Shown here: in pieces, positions 1 to 7,825 of the stretch | Layout of the letters: the number at the start of each line of letters is the position of its first letter | Numbering within the stretch: the first letter of the stretch is position 1 | Notes under the pieces: model-generated | The model's database searches: none | What the model was told of the DNA's origin: nothing | The model's input: only the letters and a program-made list of their open reading frames with translations | Made by a program: the position numbers and the translations under genes | NCBI GenBank assembly: GCA_002344895.1 | Contig: DDUR01000034.1 | Coordinates: forward strand, 180,206 to 244,205 | Direction of reading: 5' to 3' | Source of the DNA: Ignavibacteria bacterium UBA2333 | Lineage (GTDB): Bacteria; Bacteroidota; Ignavibacteria; Kapaibacteriales; Kapaibacteriaceae | Length of the DNA: 64,000 bases

Positions 1-1281
1 TGGGGCGGCATGATCAACGGCCTGCTCACTCTTCGTGGTGCATGGGACAAGGTCCGAACTGATCCCGTTCTAAAGTTCTTTGTTGTTGGAATTACAGCGT
101 ACGGGATGGCAACGTTCGAAGGTCCGATGTTGTCGATTAAGTCAGTTAATGCCATCACGCACTACACGGACTACATCGTTGGCCACGTCCATCTCGGAGC
201 TCTCGCCTGGAACGGTGGTCTTACGTTTGGAATGTTGTACTACATCTTCCCACGTATCTATCGGACCTCATTGTACAGCCTGCGTCTTGCAAACGTTCAT
301 TTCTGGTTGGCCACACTTGGTATTCTCTTCTACGTAATACCGATGTATTGGGGTGGTATCACGCAGTGGGCAATGTGGAAGGAATTCTTGCCGGATGGAA
401 GTTTACAGTATCCCAACTTCCTTCAGACAGTCACACAAATTGTTCCAATGTATCAAATGCGAGCAATCGGCGGAACAATCTTCTTCTTGGGTATGCTTGT
501 TGGTGCAGCAAATCTCTATCTCACGGCTCGGAAGGGCTCATTACTCCGTGATGAAGAAACGTCATCACCACGGCGTATCGAATCTGAAAAAGCTGGTGGG
601 CACTGGCATCGTTTCCTGGAAGGACGTCCACTTCGATTCTCCATCTACACGATCATTGCCGTTCTCATTGGTGGAGTTGTTGAGTACGTTCCAACAGCAC
701 TGGTCAGTTCGAATGTGCCAACGATATCTACCGTAACGCCATACACGCCACTTGAACTTGAAGGACGCGACATCTACATCCGTGAAGGGTGTAATACATG
801 TCACTCGCAAATGGTGCGGCCGTTCCGTCATGAGACCGTGCGGTATGGTCAGTACTCTCATGCCGGTGAGTTTGTGTACGACCATCCATTCCTGTGGGGA
901 TCAAAACGTACGGGCCCAGATCTCCATCGTGTAGGACGCAAGTATCCTGATGCATGGCACTTCAAACACATGATGGACCCAACGTCCACATCACCAGGAT
1001 CACTCATGCCAGCATATCCATGGATGCATGAGCGCAAACTCGACGTGAGTCACACAGAAGGGAAGATCATCACACTCCGCAAACTTGGTGTGCCGTATCC
1101 CGAAGGATTCGAGTCGAAGGCTGTTGACGAGCTTCGTCAACAGGCACGTTCAATCGCCGAAGGACTATCAAGCAGTGGCATACAAGGCGTTGATGATTCA
1201 AAAGAAATCATCGCCGTTATTGCCTATCTCCAGCGTCTCGGTACCGACATTAAAAAATTACCAACAGCACAGGCGGAGTGA
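1..1281 (+). CDS. ccoNO: cbb3-type cytochrome c oxidase, fused CcoN-CcoO (5' partial)
   Basis: This is the C-terminal part of the catalytic haem-copper subunit CcoN joined in one reading frame to the monohaem subunit CcoO of the high-affinity cbb3 terminal oxidase in the cytoplasmic membrane. The frame is open from base 1, so the true start lies upstream and the ATG at 10 is internal (WGGMING is typical CcoN). The CcoN part shows the histidine-rich helix HYTDYIVGHVHLGALAWNG and further membrane helices. A membrane anchor near codons 210-230 then leads into CcoO, with its haem c motif CNTCH at codons 264-268, SQMVRPFR next to it, and the Met-ligand region SLMPAYPW near codon 336. In many proteobacteria these are separate proteins; fusions are known in Bacteroidota. 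It leads a ccoNO-Q-P-G-H operon. Confidence 0.96.
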   Translation, partial: WGGMINGLLTLRGAWDKVRTDPVLKFFVVGITAYGMATFEGPMLSIKSVNAITHYTDYIVGHVHLGALAWNGGLTFGMLYYIFPRIYRTSLYSLRLANVHFWLATLGILFYVIPMYWGGITQWAMWKEFLPDGSLQYPNFLQTVTQIVPMYQMRAIGGTIFFLGMLVGAANLYLTARKGSLLRDEETSSPRRIESEKAGGHWHRFLEGRPLRFSIYTIIAVLIGGVVEYVPTALVSSNVPTISTVTPYTPLELEGRDIYIREGCNTCHSQMVRPFRHETVRYGQYSHAGEFVYDHPFLWGSKRTGPDLHRVGRKYPDAWHFKHMMDPTSTSPGSLMPAYPWMHERKLDVSHTEGKIITLRKLGVPYPEGFESKAVDELRQQARSIAEGLSSSGIQGVDDSKEIIAVIAYLQRLGTDIKKLPTAQAE

Positions 1282-1284
1282 TCG

Positions 1285-1488
1285 ATGTATAAAAACGTTC
1301 TCCAGAACATTCCCGGGATTGAGTTCTATCCCATCATCGCCCTCATTGTCTTCTTCGCCTTTTGGGCTGGTGTTATGGTTTGGTTCTTCCGCGCCGATAA
1401 ACGTCAACTCGACGTGATCGCACGCTTACCGTTGGACACGACAGACACAACCATTCATGAATCACAACCTGGAGTTCACACATCATGA
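1285..1488 (+). CDS. ccoQ: CcoQ/FixQ-like small subunit of cbb3 oxidase
   Basis: This is a 67-residue protein with one hydrophobic helix (about residues 13-33) followed by a charged RADKRQ stretch and a polar tail. CcoQ stabilises the cbb3 complex in the membrane. Sequence similarity in this family is weak, so the call rests mainly on position between ccoNO and ccoP, on size and on the single-helix layout. The start lies 3 bases after the ccoNO stop, and the end overlaps ccoP by 4 bases (ATGA), which fits translational coupling. Confidence 0.8.
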   Translation: MYKNVLQNIPGIEFYPIIALIVFFAFWAGVMVWFFRADKRQLDVIARLPLDTTDTTIHESQPGVHTS

Positions 1489-2120
1489 GCAAGGTTGAAA
1501 AAGATACACCCATCGAAGGTCACGACGCAGACGGAATTCGTGAGTTCGATAATGATCTACCGCGATGGTGGTTGTATGGATTCTACATCACCATTGTATG
1601 GTCCGTGTTCTATCTCGTGAACTGGCATGTCCTGGCCGAGCCCATGGTGGGACACAAGGATCAGTATGCCGAACTTCAAGCAGAAGAACAGGAGTGGGCA
1701 CCGATTGTCGCCAAGAACGCTTCCCGAGGACCAAGCGCTTCGGAAGCAAGTACCGACCCTGCTGTTCTGGCTCGTGGTAAGGAAGTGTTTCAAGGCAACG
1801 ATCAACTCTGTGCCACGTGTCATCGTGATGATCTCGGCGGAATGGTCGGCCCAAATCTCACGGACGAGCTGTGGATTCACGGTTGTTCTGTGTCTGACAT
1901 CATGAAAAGTATCGTCAGCGGTTTTCAGGAAAAAGGCATGTTGCCATACGGTTCTGGAAACAAGATGAGTGACAAGGATGTACTCGCCGTTGCCTCCTAC
2001 ATCATTTCGATGAAGGGAAGTAATCCGCCAGATGCCAAACCACCGGAAGAGGGGAGAGACGTTCCGTGTGGTGAGAATCAATCACCAACAGCAGCCCATC
2101 ATCACGAACAACATGACTAA
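1485..2120 (+). CDS. ccoP: cbb3-type cytochrome c oxidase subunit CcoP (one haem)
   Basis: CcoP is the membrane-anchored c-type cytochrome that delivers electrons to the cbb3 oxidase core. The 211-residue product has a FixP-type N-terminus (EFDNDLPRWWLYGFYITIVW) with a membrane helix at about residues 26-46. It has a single haem site, CATCH, near residue 107, followed by GPNLTDELWIHG and a possible distal Met in the GMLPYGSGNKMS region. Proteobacterial CcoP usually carries two haems in about 300 residues; here only one CXXCH is present, which matches the short Bacteroidota form. The tail is rich in His, Glu and Pro (AAHHHEQHD). Confidence 0.93.
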   Translation: MSKVEKDTPIEGHDADGIREFDNDLPRWWLYGFYITIVWSVFYLVNWHVLAEPMVGHKDQYAELQAEEQEWAPIVAKNASRGPSASEASTDPAVLARGKEVFQGNDQLCATCHRDDLGGMVGPNLTDELWIHGCSVSDIMKSIVSGFQEKGMLPYGSGNKMSDKDVLAVASYIISMKGSNPPDAKPPEEGRDVPCGENQSPTAAHHHEQHD

Positions 2121-2131
2121 GAACACGCACC

Positions 2132-3583
2132 ATGTCTGTTATTGACGTCGACGTCGTTGATGACCACGAACGGTTTCGGGCCGAACTCGCAAGTGTTCGG
2201 CCCGATGGCCGACGGAAGTGGATCTATGCCAGAAAACCAGAGGGGCGGTTTACGACGGCACGTACTCTCGTTGCCGTCGTTCTACTAGCCTTTCTGGTTC
2301 TGTCACCATTTCTACATGTTGGCGGCCATCAGTTTATGTTACTTAACGTCGTACGACGTGAATTCGTCATTCTTGGATATCCATTCTGGCCAAATGATTT
2401 TTACCTCATTGCGCTGTCGTTCCTAGCCTTGCTCGTGAGTATTGTTCTGTTCACGGCTACCGTTGGCAGGGTATGGTGTGGATGGTTGTGTCCGCAAACG
2501 ATTTTTCTTGAAACCATCTTCCGTCGTCTGGAATGGTTGATTGAAGGTGGTCCAAAGGAACAAGCCGCGCGTCATGCAGGACCATGGACGTTGGATCGAA
2601 CGTGGCGATTTGTTGTGAAGAATCTGTTGTTCTGGGTTGTGAGTTTTGGCATTGCGAATGTTTTTCTTGCCTATCTCATCTCGAGTGATACTCTTCTTGG
2701 ATATGTCAATGACGGACCGTTTGCTCATCTTGATGTGTTCATACCGCTTGTTTTGTTTACATCTGTGTTTTTCCTCGTCTTTGCAAGGTTTCGCGAACAA
2801 GCCTGTGTGATTGTGTGTCCATATGGTAGATTTATGTCTGCACTCGTTGATGAGAATACAATCGCCGTTACCTATGATTTTACGCGTGGTGAACAACGAT
2901 CAAAATGGACGAAGGCAGACACCGACGCAAAACGCACGGCAGCAGGAGGTACGTTCACTCGTGCGAGCGGACATGGCGACTGCGTCGATTGTTATCAATG
3001 TGTTACGGTTTGCCCTACCGGCATTGACATTCGAAACGGTATCCAACTCGAATGTGTGAACTGTACTGCATGTATTGATGCATGCGACACAGTCATGGAT
3101 AAGGTCGGACTTCCTCGAGGTCTTATCAGATATACAAGCAAGGCAGCCGTCGAAGAAGGAAAGACGTCGTGGCTTTCAACCCGTGTGAAAGCCTATGCAG
3201 TGGTATGGGTAGTACTTATGTCTGTTGTCATTTCGTTGTTTGTCATGCGAAATGATCTCGACGTACTTGTCCTGCGACAAGAAGGTACAACCTGGGTGCG
3301 AACTCCAACGGGAACGACAAACTTTTATCGACTGCAGATTATTAACAAGACATCAGAATCCAGAGATGTCACGGTCGACATCATCGAGCCAAAAGGTGCC
3401 ATCATCACCATGGTACCGCCACTTCGATCACTTGAGCCTCACAGCATATCAAGGTCGCGATTCCTCATCACGATTCCTGATTCGGTTGTTGGTAGACGCA
3501 GTGACCTCGATATACGCCTCGTCGTTAGGTCAGGTACGACGACAATTAGCGATGTTTCAACAACGTGGCTAACAGGACAATGA
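2132..3583 (+). CDS. ccoG: cytochrome oxidase accessory protein CcoG (RdxA/FixG)
   Basis: CcoG is a membrane ferredoxin-like protein required for cbb3 oxidase assembly; work in other bacteria links it to copper handling and reduction. The 483-residue product has hydrophobic helices around residues 45-65, 85-105, 170-190 and 205-225. It has extra Cys motifs (WCGWLCPQ, ACVIVCPYGR) and two ferredoxin clusters, CVDCYQCVTVCP and CVNCTACIDACD. A late membrane helix (about residues 355-375) precedes an Ig-like C-terminal domain. It sits 11 bases after ccoP in the same operon. Confidence 0.96.
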   Translation: MSVIDVDVVDDHERFRAELASVRPDGRRKWIYARKPEGRFTTARTLVAVVLLAFLVLSPFLHVGGHQFMLLNVVRREFVILGYPFWPNDFYLIALSFLALLVSIVLFTATVGRVWCGWLCPQTIFLETIFRRLEWLIEGGPKEQAARHAGPWTLDRTWRFVVKNLLFWVVSFGIANVFLAYLISSDTLLGYVNDGPFAHLDVFIPLVLFTSVFFLVFARFREQACVIVCPYGRFMSALVDENTIAVTYDFTRGEQRSKWTKADTDAKRTAAGGTFTRASGHGDCVDCYQCVTVCPTGIDIRNGIQLECVNCTACIDACDTVMDKVGLPRGLIRYTSKAAVEEGKTSWLSTRVKAYAVVWVVLMSVVISLFVMRNDLDVLVLRQEGTTWVRTPTGTTNFYRLQIINKTSESRDVTVDIIEPKGAIITMVPPLRSLEPHSISRSRFLITIPDSVVGRRSDLDIRLVVRSGTTTISDVSTTWLTGQ

Positions 3584-3605
3584 ACACGGAATCCGGAGTG
3601 CGTAC

Positions 3606-4052
3606 ATGACATTTCCCTCATGGGGCTGGAGAATCGCTCTCGTGTACACGACGTTTGCCGTGGCAACGCTTGCATTTGTTGCCTTTGCAATGACACAGAA
3701 CGTGGATCTAGTTCGACAGGATTATTATGAGCAGTCTTTGCGCCATGATCAGACCATGGCGGCACGGCAACGAGCTCAAACACTAGACCACCAACCTGCC
3801 AGATATGATGCAAATCGGAACGTGATATCCATCTCAATTCCCACAGCACGTGAACATCAGGCGGAACTTCGCCTGTATCGTCCATCGTCAAGCACCCTCG
3901 ATACAACGATTATCGTAAGTACCGATGTTGATGGAAAAGCTCAGGTGGACTGCTCACAGTTAACACTTGGCGTGTGGACGGCAACACTCCGGTGGACATC
4001 AAATGGTCATGACTACGAATACGAATTGCCACTCCAGCTCGTAGCACAATGA
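3606..4052 (+). CDS. ccoH: FixH/CcoH family cbb3 assembly protein
   Basis: This is a 148-residue protein with an N-terminal membrane helix (MTFPSWGWRIALVYTTFAVA onwards) followed by NVDLVRQDYYEQSLRHDQ, a typical FixH feature, and a periplasmic domain. FixH/CcoH interacts with CcoN during assembly of the cbb3 complex. Its place right after ccoG supports the call. The stop overlaps the next start by 4 bases. No CcoI copper ATPase or CcoS is visible after it, although these often follow in fix operons. Confidence 0.88.
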   Translation: MTFPSWGWRIALVYTTFAVATLAFVAFAMTQNVDLVRQDYYEQSLRHDQTMAARQRAQTLDHQPARYDANRNVISISIPTAREHQAELRLYRPSSSTLDTTIIVSTDVDGKAQVDCSQLTLGVWTATLRWTSNGHDYEYELPLQLVAQ

Positions 4053-4771
4053 TTGAATACACCGCTGCACTCGCCCTAGGACTAGCTGGGAGTTTCCATT
4101 GTCTAGCAATGTGTGGGCCACTCGTTGTTGGACTTCATGCGGGAAATCGTTCAACTATTCCACAACGGCTTCTCTACCATGCCGGTCGCATAGGCACGTA
4201 TGCGGGTGTAGGATTCGTTATGGGGCTAGGAGGGGGCGCAGCTTCGCTGCTGTCAACGGAGCGCACCGTAGCTGTCGTTGCAGGTGTACTTATGGTAACG
4301 ACAGCGATTCTGCAGATACTCACGAAGCGCGGTTTATTACCATCCACATTCGTTCGACCACTTTCTCGATGGATTTCCGGGTCCGTTGGTAAGCTTGCGC
4401 AGCGACGCACACCACATACTGCATTTGTTTTGGGAATGCTGAATGGCATACTGCCATGTGGACTTGTTGTGTCTGCAGCTGTTGGTTCCGTTGGTACCGG
4501 AGATGCCTTACAAGGTGCTGTGTTTATGGCTGCATTTGGAGTCGGCACAATACCTGCAATGCTGGGAATCTCACTCATTCCAACATTCCGGTTCCGTTCC
4601 ACTCGCTTCGTACACGTTTTACCGGTAATTGTTCTCGTTCTGGGCTTACTTGTGACTGTGAGAGGTTTAGCGCTCGGCATTCCATACGTGTCACCGGCAC
4701 CTTCGAAGCCGACATCTTGTTGTAGCCACGACGACTCTTCAGAGCAGACACGTCCGGTACAACAATGGTGA
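4049..4771 (+). CDS. DsbD-like/TauE-SafE family membrane protein (cbb3 operon)
   Basis: This is a 240-residue polytopic membrane protein of the cytochrome-c-biogenesis transmembrane type (DsbD_2, often labelled sulfite exporter TauE/SafE). Visible marks are GSFHCLAMCGPLVVGLHAGN near the start and GMLNGILPCGLVVSA near residue 135, so it keeps the paired Cys region and the LPCG motif, plus about six hydrophobic segments. The C-terminus ends in a Cys/His stretch (CCSHDDSS) that could bind metal. Genes of this kind commonly accompany cco operons, where a role in copper or thiol supply to the oxidase is suspected. True sulfite export is unlikely here. The start overlaps ccoH by 4 bases. Confidence 0.82.
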   Translation: MIEYTAALALGLAGSFHCLAMCGPLVVGLHAGNRSTIPQRLLYHAGRIGTYAGVGFVMGLGGGAASLLSTERTVAVVAGVLMVTTAILQILTKRGLLPSTFVRPLSRWISGSVGKLAQRRTPHTAFVLGMLNGILPCGLVVSAAVGSVGTGDALQGAVFMAAFGVGTIPAMLGISLIPTFRFRSTRFVHVLPVIVLVLGLLVTVRGLALGIPYVSPAPSKPTSCCSHDDSSEQTRPVQQW

Positions 4772-4812
4772 AACCCTCCGACGAACAATTCGTATTTCGG
4801 ACAACAATGTCT

Positions 4813-4820
4813 TATATTTG
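4813..4820 (+). promoter_or_regulatory. -7 box TATATTTG before the cytochrome c gene
   Basis: This is a full match to the Bacteroidota -7 consensus TAnnTTTG, 46 bases before the cytochrome c start. No clear -33 TTG/TTTG lies at the usual distance (TTTC at 4795-4798 is the nearest). It would let the cytochrome gene be transcribed apart from the cco operon. Confidence 0.5.
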
Positions 4821-4866
4821 CATTCGTCCTTTGGACATCACAAACACCACGGAAGAAAGGTCGGTC

Positions 4867-5283
4867 ATGAAAAAGCTGATTGCCGGAACGCTACTTGCCG
4901 CAACGGCTGTCGCTAGTACATTCAGCGTAGTTGCGCAGGACAAGAATGCCCTCATGAAAAGGGGACAAGCTGTGTACACAGAGTACTGTAAAACTTGTCA
5001 TCAGGCAAATGGTCAGGGCCTCGGTACTGTCTATCCACCTGTAGCTAAAAGTGACTACATCAAGAATAATCCGAAGGCCACGATCATCAAGGAAGTGGTA
5101 AAGGGTAAGAGTGGCAAGGTTAAGGTTAACGGCAAGGAATACAACGGTGTTATGACGCCGATACCAAAGAAGTATACGGATGCCGATGTTGCCGCAGTGC
5201 TGACGTACGTTTACAACAGCTGGGGAAATCCAGGTGGTGTGATTACGGAAGCAGACGTGAAAAAGGCCGTACCAAAACGATAA
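4867..5283 (+). CDS. exported monohaem cytochrome c
   Basis: This is a 138-residue periplasmic c-type cytochrome. A signal peptide (MKKLIAGTLLAATAVASTFS, cleavage near VAQ) precedes the haem motif CKTCH near residue 39, HQANGQGLGTVYPPVAKSDY after it, and a probable axial Met in YNGVMTPIPKKYTDADVAAV. I take ATG 4867 because it starts the signal peptide and follows a purine-rich site (GAAGAAAGG); the frame is open about 100 bases further upstream without coding character. Its place after the cbb3 operon suggests it is an electron donor to CcoO/CcoP. A terminator follows. Confidence 0.92.
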   Translation: MKKLIAGTLLAATAVASTFSVVAQDKNALMKRGQAVYTEYCKTCHQANGQGLGTVYPPVAKSDYIKNNPKATIIKEVVKGKSGKVKVNGKEYNGVMTPIPKKYTDADVAAVLTYVYNSWGNPGGVITEADVKKAVPKR

Positions 5284-5323
5284 CGGTCGTTCTGAGCGTT
5301 CATACCGACGGGTACCACACGAA

Positions 5324-5354
5324 GGCGGATTGCAGAAATGCAGTCCGCCTTTTT
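5324..5354 (+). terminator. Rho-independent terminator after cytochrome c
   Basis: An 11-bp stem GGCGGATTGCA/TGCAGTCCGCC (one G-T pair) with a GAAA loop is followed directly by five T. It closes the cco-cytochrome block. Confidence 0.92.
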
Positions 5355-5397
5355 CGCACGCTGCATTCTGAATCAGACTTCTGCTTGCACGTGACCA

Positions 5398-5405
5398 TAT
5401 ATTTG
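5398..5405 (+). promoter_or_regulatory. -7 box TATATTTG before the E1 operon
   Basis: This is a perfect TAnnTTTG match just after the terminator at 5324-5354. It covers the possible GTG start at 5405, so that codon would lie upstream of the mRNA. This argues for the ATG at 5435 as the start of the E1 alpha gene. Confidence 0.6.
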
Positions 5406-5434
5406 TGCCACCTTCCACAGATCGTTCCTGGTAC

Positions 5435-6436
5435 ATGCCGAAAAAATCTACTTCCACACGTGCATCAGCACCGAAGAATGCCGAGTTAGCACGTCAGATG
5501 CTGACGTACATGATCATGGCGCGAGAGTTTGACGCTGCCATGTTACGATTGTATCGTCAGGGTAAGGCCTTTGGTGGTGTGTATTCACAGCTCGGAAACG
5601 AGGCAGTGAGTGTTGGCTCTGCCATGGCACTCGACAACAAGATCGACGTGCTCTTTCCGATGCATAGGAATATCGGTGGCCACTTTGTGTTCGGTCAAGA
5701 CATTGACCAACTCATGGTTAACCACTTGGCTCGTGAAGGAAGCCAAATGCGTGGAACCGATGGTACAGGTCATTACGCCGATCCTCAACGACGGATCTAT
5801 GGTAATGTATCACATCTCGGAGCCATGATTCCCGTTGCAGCTGGTTTCGTTATGGCCGGATTGATGCGAGGTGAAAAGACTGTGGCAATGACGTATATCG
5901 GAGACGGAGGAGCGCAGGTAGGAGAGGTGCACGAGGCACTGAATTTTGCAGCAGTCCGGAAACTTCCCTTGATTGTCATCATTGAGAACAATCAATACGC
6001 ATACTCCACACCGAACCATTTAGAGTTTGCGTGCGAACGTCTCAGTGATCGAGCGCAAGGGTATGGTATGTTCGGAACGACAATTGATGGTACAGACGTC
6101 GAACTTGTGTATCAAACATGTCGAGAAGCCGTTCAGCGTGCACGAAATGGTGAGGGACCTTCACTCATTGAAACGGTAACAATGCGTATGCGAGGTCATG
6201 CTGAACATGATGATTTTGCCTATGTGCCCAAGGACATTCTCGAACGGTGGTCAACGAAGGATCCAGTGGAAACATATATCTCACGGGTTATTCAGCAAGG
6301 GATCATGACAGAGTCCGAGGTGACGTCGCTCCGTGAGTCAACATTGTCGACAATGATTGCAGCCATCGATCGAGCCCTTGAGCGTCCGTGGCCCGCTGCA
6401 GAAGAAGGTTTCCGTAACGTATTTATCGAGAGCTGA
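5435..6436 (+). CDS. 2-oxoacid dehydrogenase E1 component, alpha subunit (pyruvate-type)
   Basis: This is the thiamine-diphosphate-dependent decarboxylase subunit of a pyruvate, acetoin or branched-chain 2-oxoacid dehydrogenase complex. The 333-residue product shows the E1 alpha pattern: YRQGKAFGGVYSQLGNEAV, FPMHRNIGGHF, and the ThDP/Mg motif GDGGAQVGEV through IIENNQYAYST (about residues 156-190). The phosphorylation-loop-like region is MRMRGHAEHDD. The beta subunit follows after 3 bases, so the two form the alpha2-beta2 E1. The E2 and E3 genes are not in the window, so the substrate cannot be decided. The lipoate ligase at 14.8 kb could serve the complex. The alternative GTG at 5405 would add 10 residues but overlaps the -7 box. 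Confidence 0.9.
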   Translation: MPKKSTSTRASAPKNAELARQMLTYMIMAREFDAAMLRLYRQGKAFGGVYSQLGNEAVSVGSAMALDNKIDVLFPMHRNIGGHFVFGQDIDQLMVNHLAREGSQMRGTDGTGHYADPQRRIYGNVSHLGAMIPVAAGFVMAGLMRGEKTVAMTYIGDGGAQVGEVHEALNFAAVRKLPLIVIIENNQYAYSTPNHLEFACERLSDRAQGYGMFGTTIDGTDVELVYQTCREAVQRARNGEGPSLIETVTMRMRGHAEHDDFAYVPKDILERWSTKDPVETYISRVIQQGIMTESEVTSLRESTLSTMIAAIDRALERPWPAAEEGFRNVFIES

Positions 6437-6439
6437 GCC

Positions 6440-7414
6440 ATGGCAACTATGACCTACCTTGAAGCAATTGCCGATGCTCTTCGTCTCGAAATGCGACGAG
6501 ATCCAACGGTGTTCCAGATCGGAGAGGATATCGGCACGTACGGTGGTGCCTTTAAGCTGACGAAGGGAATGATTGACGAATTCGGACCAACCCGGATTAT
6601 TGATGCGCCAATCAGTGAAGCAGCCATTATTGGTAGTGCAATCGGTGCAGCTTTGAATGGAATGCGACCAGTTGCAGAAATGCAGTTTATGGACTTTGTC
6701 ACGAACGGTTTTAATCAACTTGTGACTGTGGCCGGTACGACGGCCTACCGTTGGTCCATGCCCGTCCCCATTGTCGTCCGAGGTCCGTCAGGCGGCGGTG
6801 TGGGCGCTAATCCATTTCACAGCAGAAACTCTGAGGCCTGGTTCGCGCATGCCACCGGACTGAAGGTAGTTTGCCCGGCATTTCCTGCAGATGCTAAGGG
6901 CCTGATGACGGCAAGCATTCGAGATAACAATCCGGTTGTATTCTTTGAACACAAAGGGTTGTACCGAAAAATCAAGGAAGATGTACCGGAAGGTGAGTAT
7001 GTCGTTCCTCTTGGTGTCGCTCGCGTTGTTCGCCCTGGAACATCTGTTTCCGTGATAGCATACGGAAGTGCTGTTCATATGGCTCTTGAAGCCAGTGAAG
7101 CGCTGCTTCGTGAGGGGATCGACGTTGAGGTTGTGGACATTCGGACACTTGTACCGTTTGATGAGGAGACGGTGCTCGAAAGTGTTCGCCGGACACACCG
7201 CGTAGTGGTCGCACACGAAGCTGTCCTTACCGCAGGTTTTGGAGGTGAGATTGCGGCGAGAATCGCCGACAAGGCCTTCCGCTGGTTGGATGCACCCGTT
7301 CGAAGAGTAGCTGCCTTTGATGCACCTACTCCATTTGCTCCAACGCTGGAAAAGGCTGTACTTCCCAATGCCGAAACAATTGTATCTGCCGTTCGGGACG
7401 TCATGGCGTTCTGA
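6440..7414 (+). CDS. 2-oxoacid dehydrogenase E1 component, beta subunit
   Basis: This 324-residue protein is the transketolase-like beta subunit that completes the E1 active site and the contact with E2. Typical stretches are MTYLEAIADAL, GEDIGTYGGAFKLTKGM, ISEAAIIGSAIGAALNGMRP, MDFVTNGFNQL, and the C-terminal RRVAAFDAPTPFAPTLEKAV. It starts 3 bases after the alpha subunit stop. The family is certain; the substrate (pyruvate most likely) is not resolved from the sequence. Confidence 0.92.
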   Translation: MATMTYLEAIADALRLEMRRDPTVFQIGEDIGTYGGAFKLTKGMIDEFGPTRIIDAPISEAAIIGSAIGAALNGMRPVAEMQFMDFVTNGFNQLVTVAGTTAYRWSMPVPIVVRGPSGGGVGANPFHSRNSEAWFAHATGLKVVCPAFPADAKGLMTASIRDNNPVVFFEHKGLYRKIKEDVPEGEYVVPLGVARVVRPGTSVSVIAYGSAVHMALEASEALLREGIDVEVVDIRTLVPFDEETVLESVRRTHRVVVAHEAVLTAGFGGEIAARIADKAFRWLDAPVRRVAAFDAPTPFAPTLEKAVLPNAETIVSAVRDVMAF

Positions 7415-7496
7415 TGTTCATAATTTTCACGGGTTTACGTCCCGACTCTGTTGTACTTTCGTGCTCGGTCCCAAGCACATTTAACATCGCATCCGC

Positions 7497-7790
7497 ATGG
7501 CCAAGGTCCTTTTTCGCGTTTCATACTCCATTCCCGACGGCAAACGAGCCGACTATCTTGCCGCTGTGGCAAAGTTGACGGCGTATTATGCCGGAGTTGG
7601 ACAGGAATACTCCGTCTTCGAAACGCGTGGTAAACACAATCACTTCCAGGAAGTTTACGTGTATCCGTCCGTTGAAGCCTACGAGGCTTCAGACGATCCG
7701 GAGTCAATTGCTGACATTTCCGGCGCCATCGAAAAGATCTATGGTTTGGCGACAAACGTCACGTATGACGTTGCCGAAGCCATTGGCTAA
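7497..7790 (+). CDS. small conserved-looking protein, possible dimeric alpha/beta-barrel fold
   Basis: This is a 97-residue soluble protein of unknown function. It begins MAKVLFRVSYSIPDGKRADY and contains the aromatic stretch HNHFQEVYVYPSVEAYEA. The alternation of a strand (KVLFRVSYS), a helix (KRADYLAAVAKLTAYY), two strands (EYSVFETR, FQEVYVYPS) and a helix resembles the ferredoxin-like fold of small monooxygenase or NIPSNAP-type proteins, but no signature residue confirms this. It stands alone, 82 bases after the E1 genes; a weak -7-like box (TACTTTCG, 7454-7461) lies 35 bases upstream. Start ATG 7497; no strong Shine-Dalgarno sequence. Confidence 0.72.
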   Translation: MAKVLFRVSYSIPDGKRADYLAAVAKLTAYYAGVGQEYSVFETRGKHNHFQEVYVYPSVEAYEASDDPESIADISGAIEKIYGLATNVTYDVAEAIG

Positions 7791-7825
7791 TTGCCGATCG
7801 ATCTTCTGCACGGGATAGATTGGCC

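Noticed and set aside
565..885. Antisense frame of 106 codons over ccoNO
   Set aside because: It lies wholly opposite a strong CcoO domain and has no ribosome site or recognisable sequence; it is a shadow of the real gene.
4219..4238. G-rich stretch GGGGCTAGGAGGGGGC as another copy of the dispersed motif
   Set aside because: The spacing and inner bases do not fit GCCCCTTNNGCCCC.
5405..5434. GTG start of the E1 alpha gene at 5405
   Set aside because: The codon overlaps a perfect TATATTTG promoter box, so it would precede the transcript.
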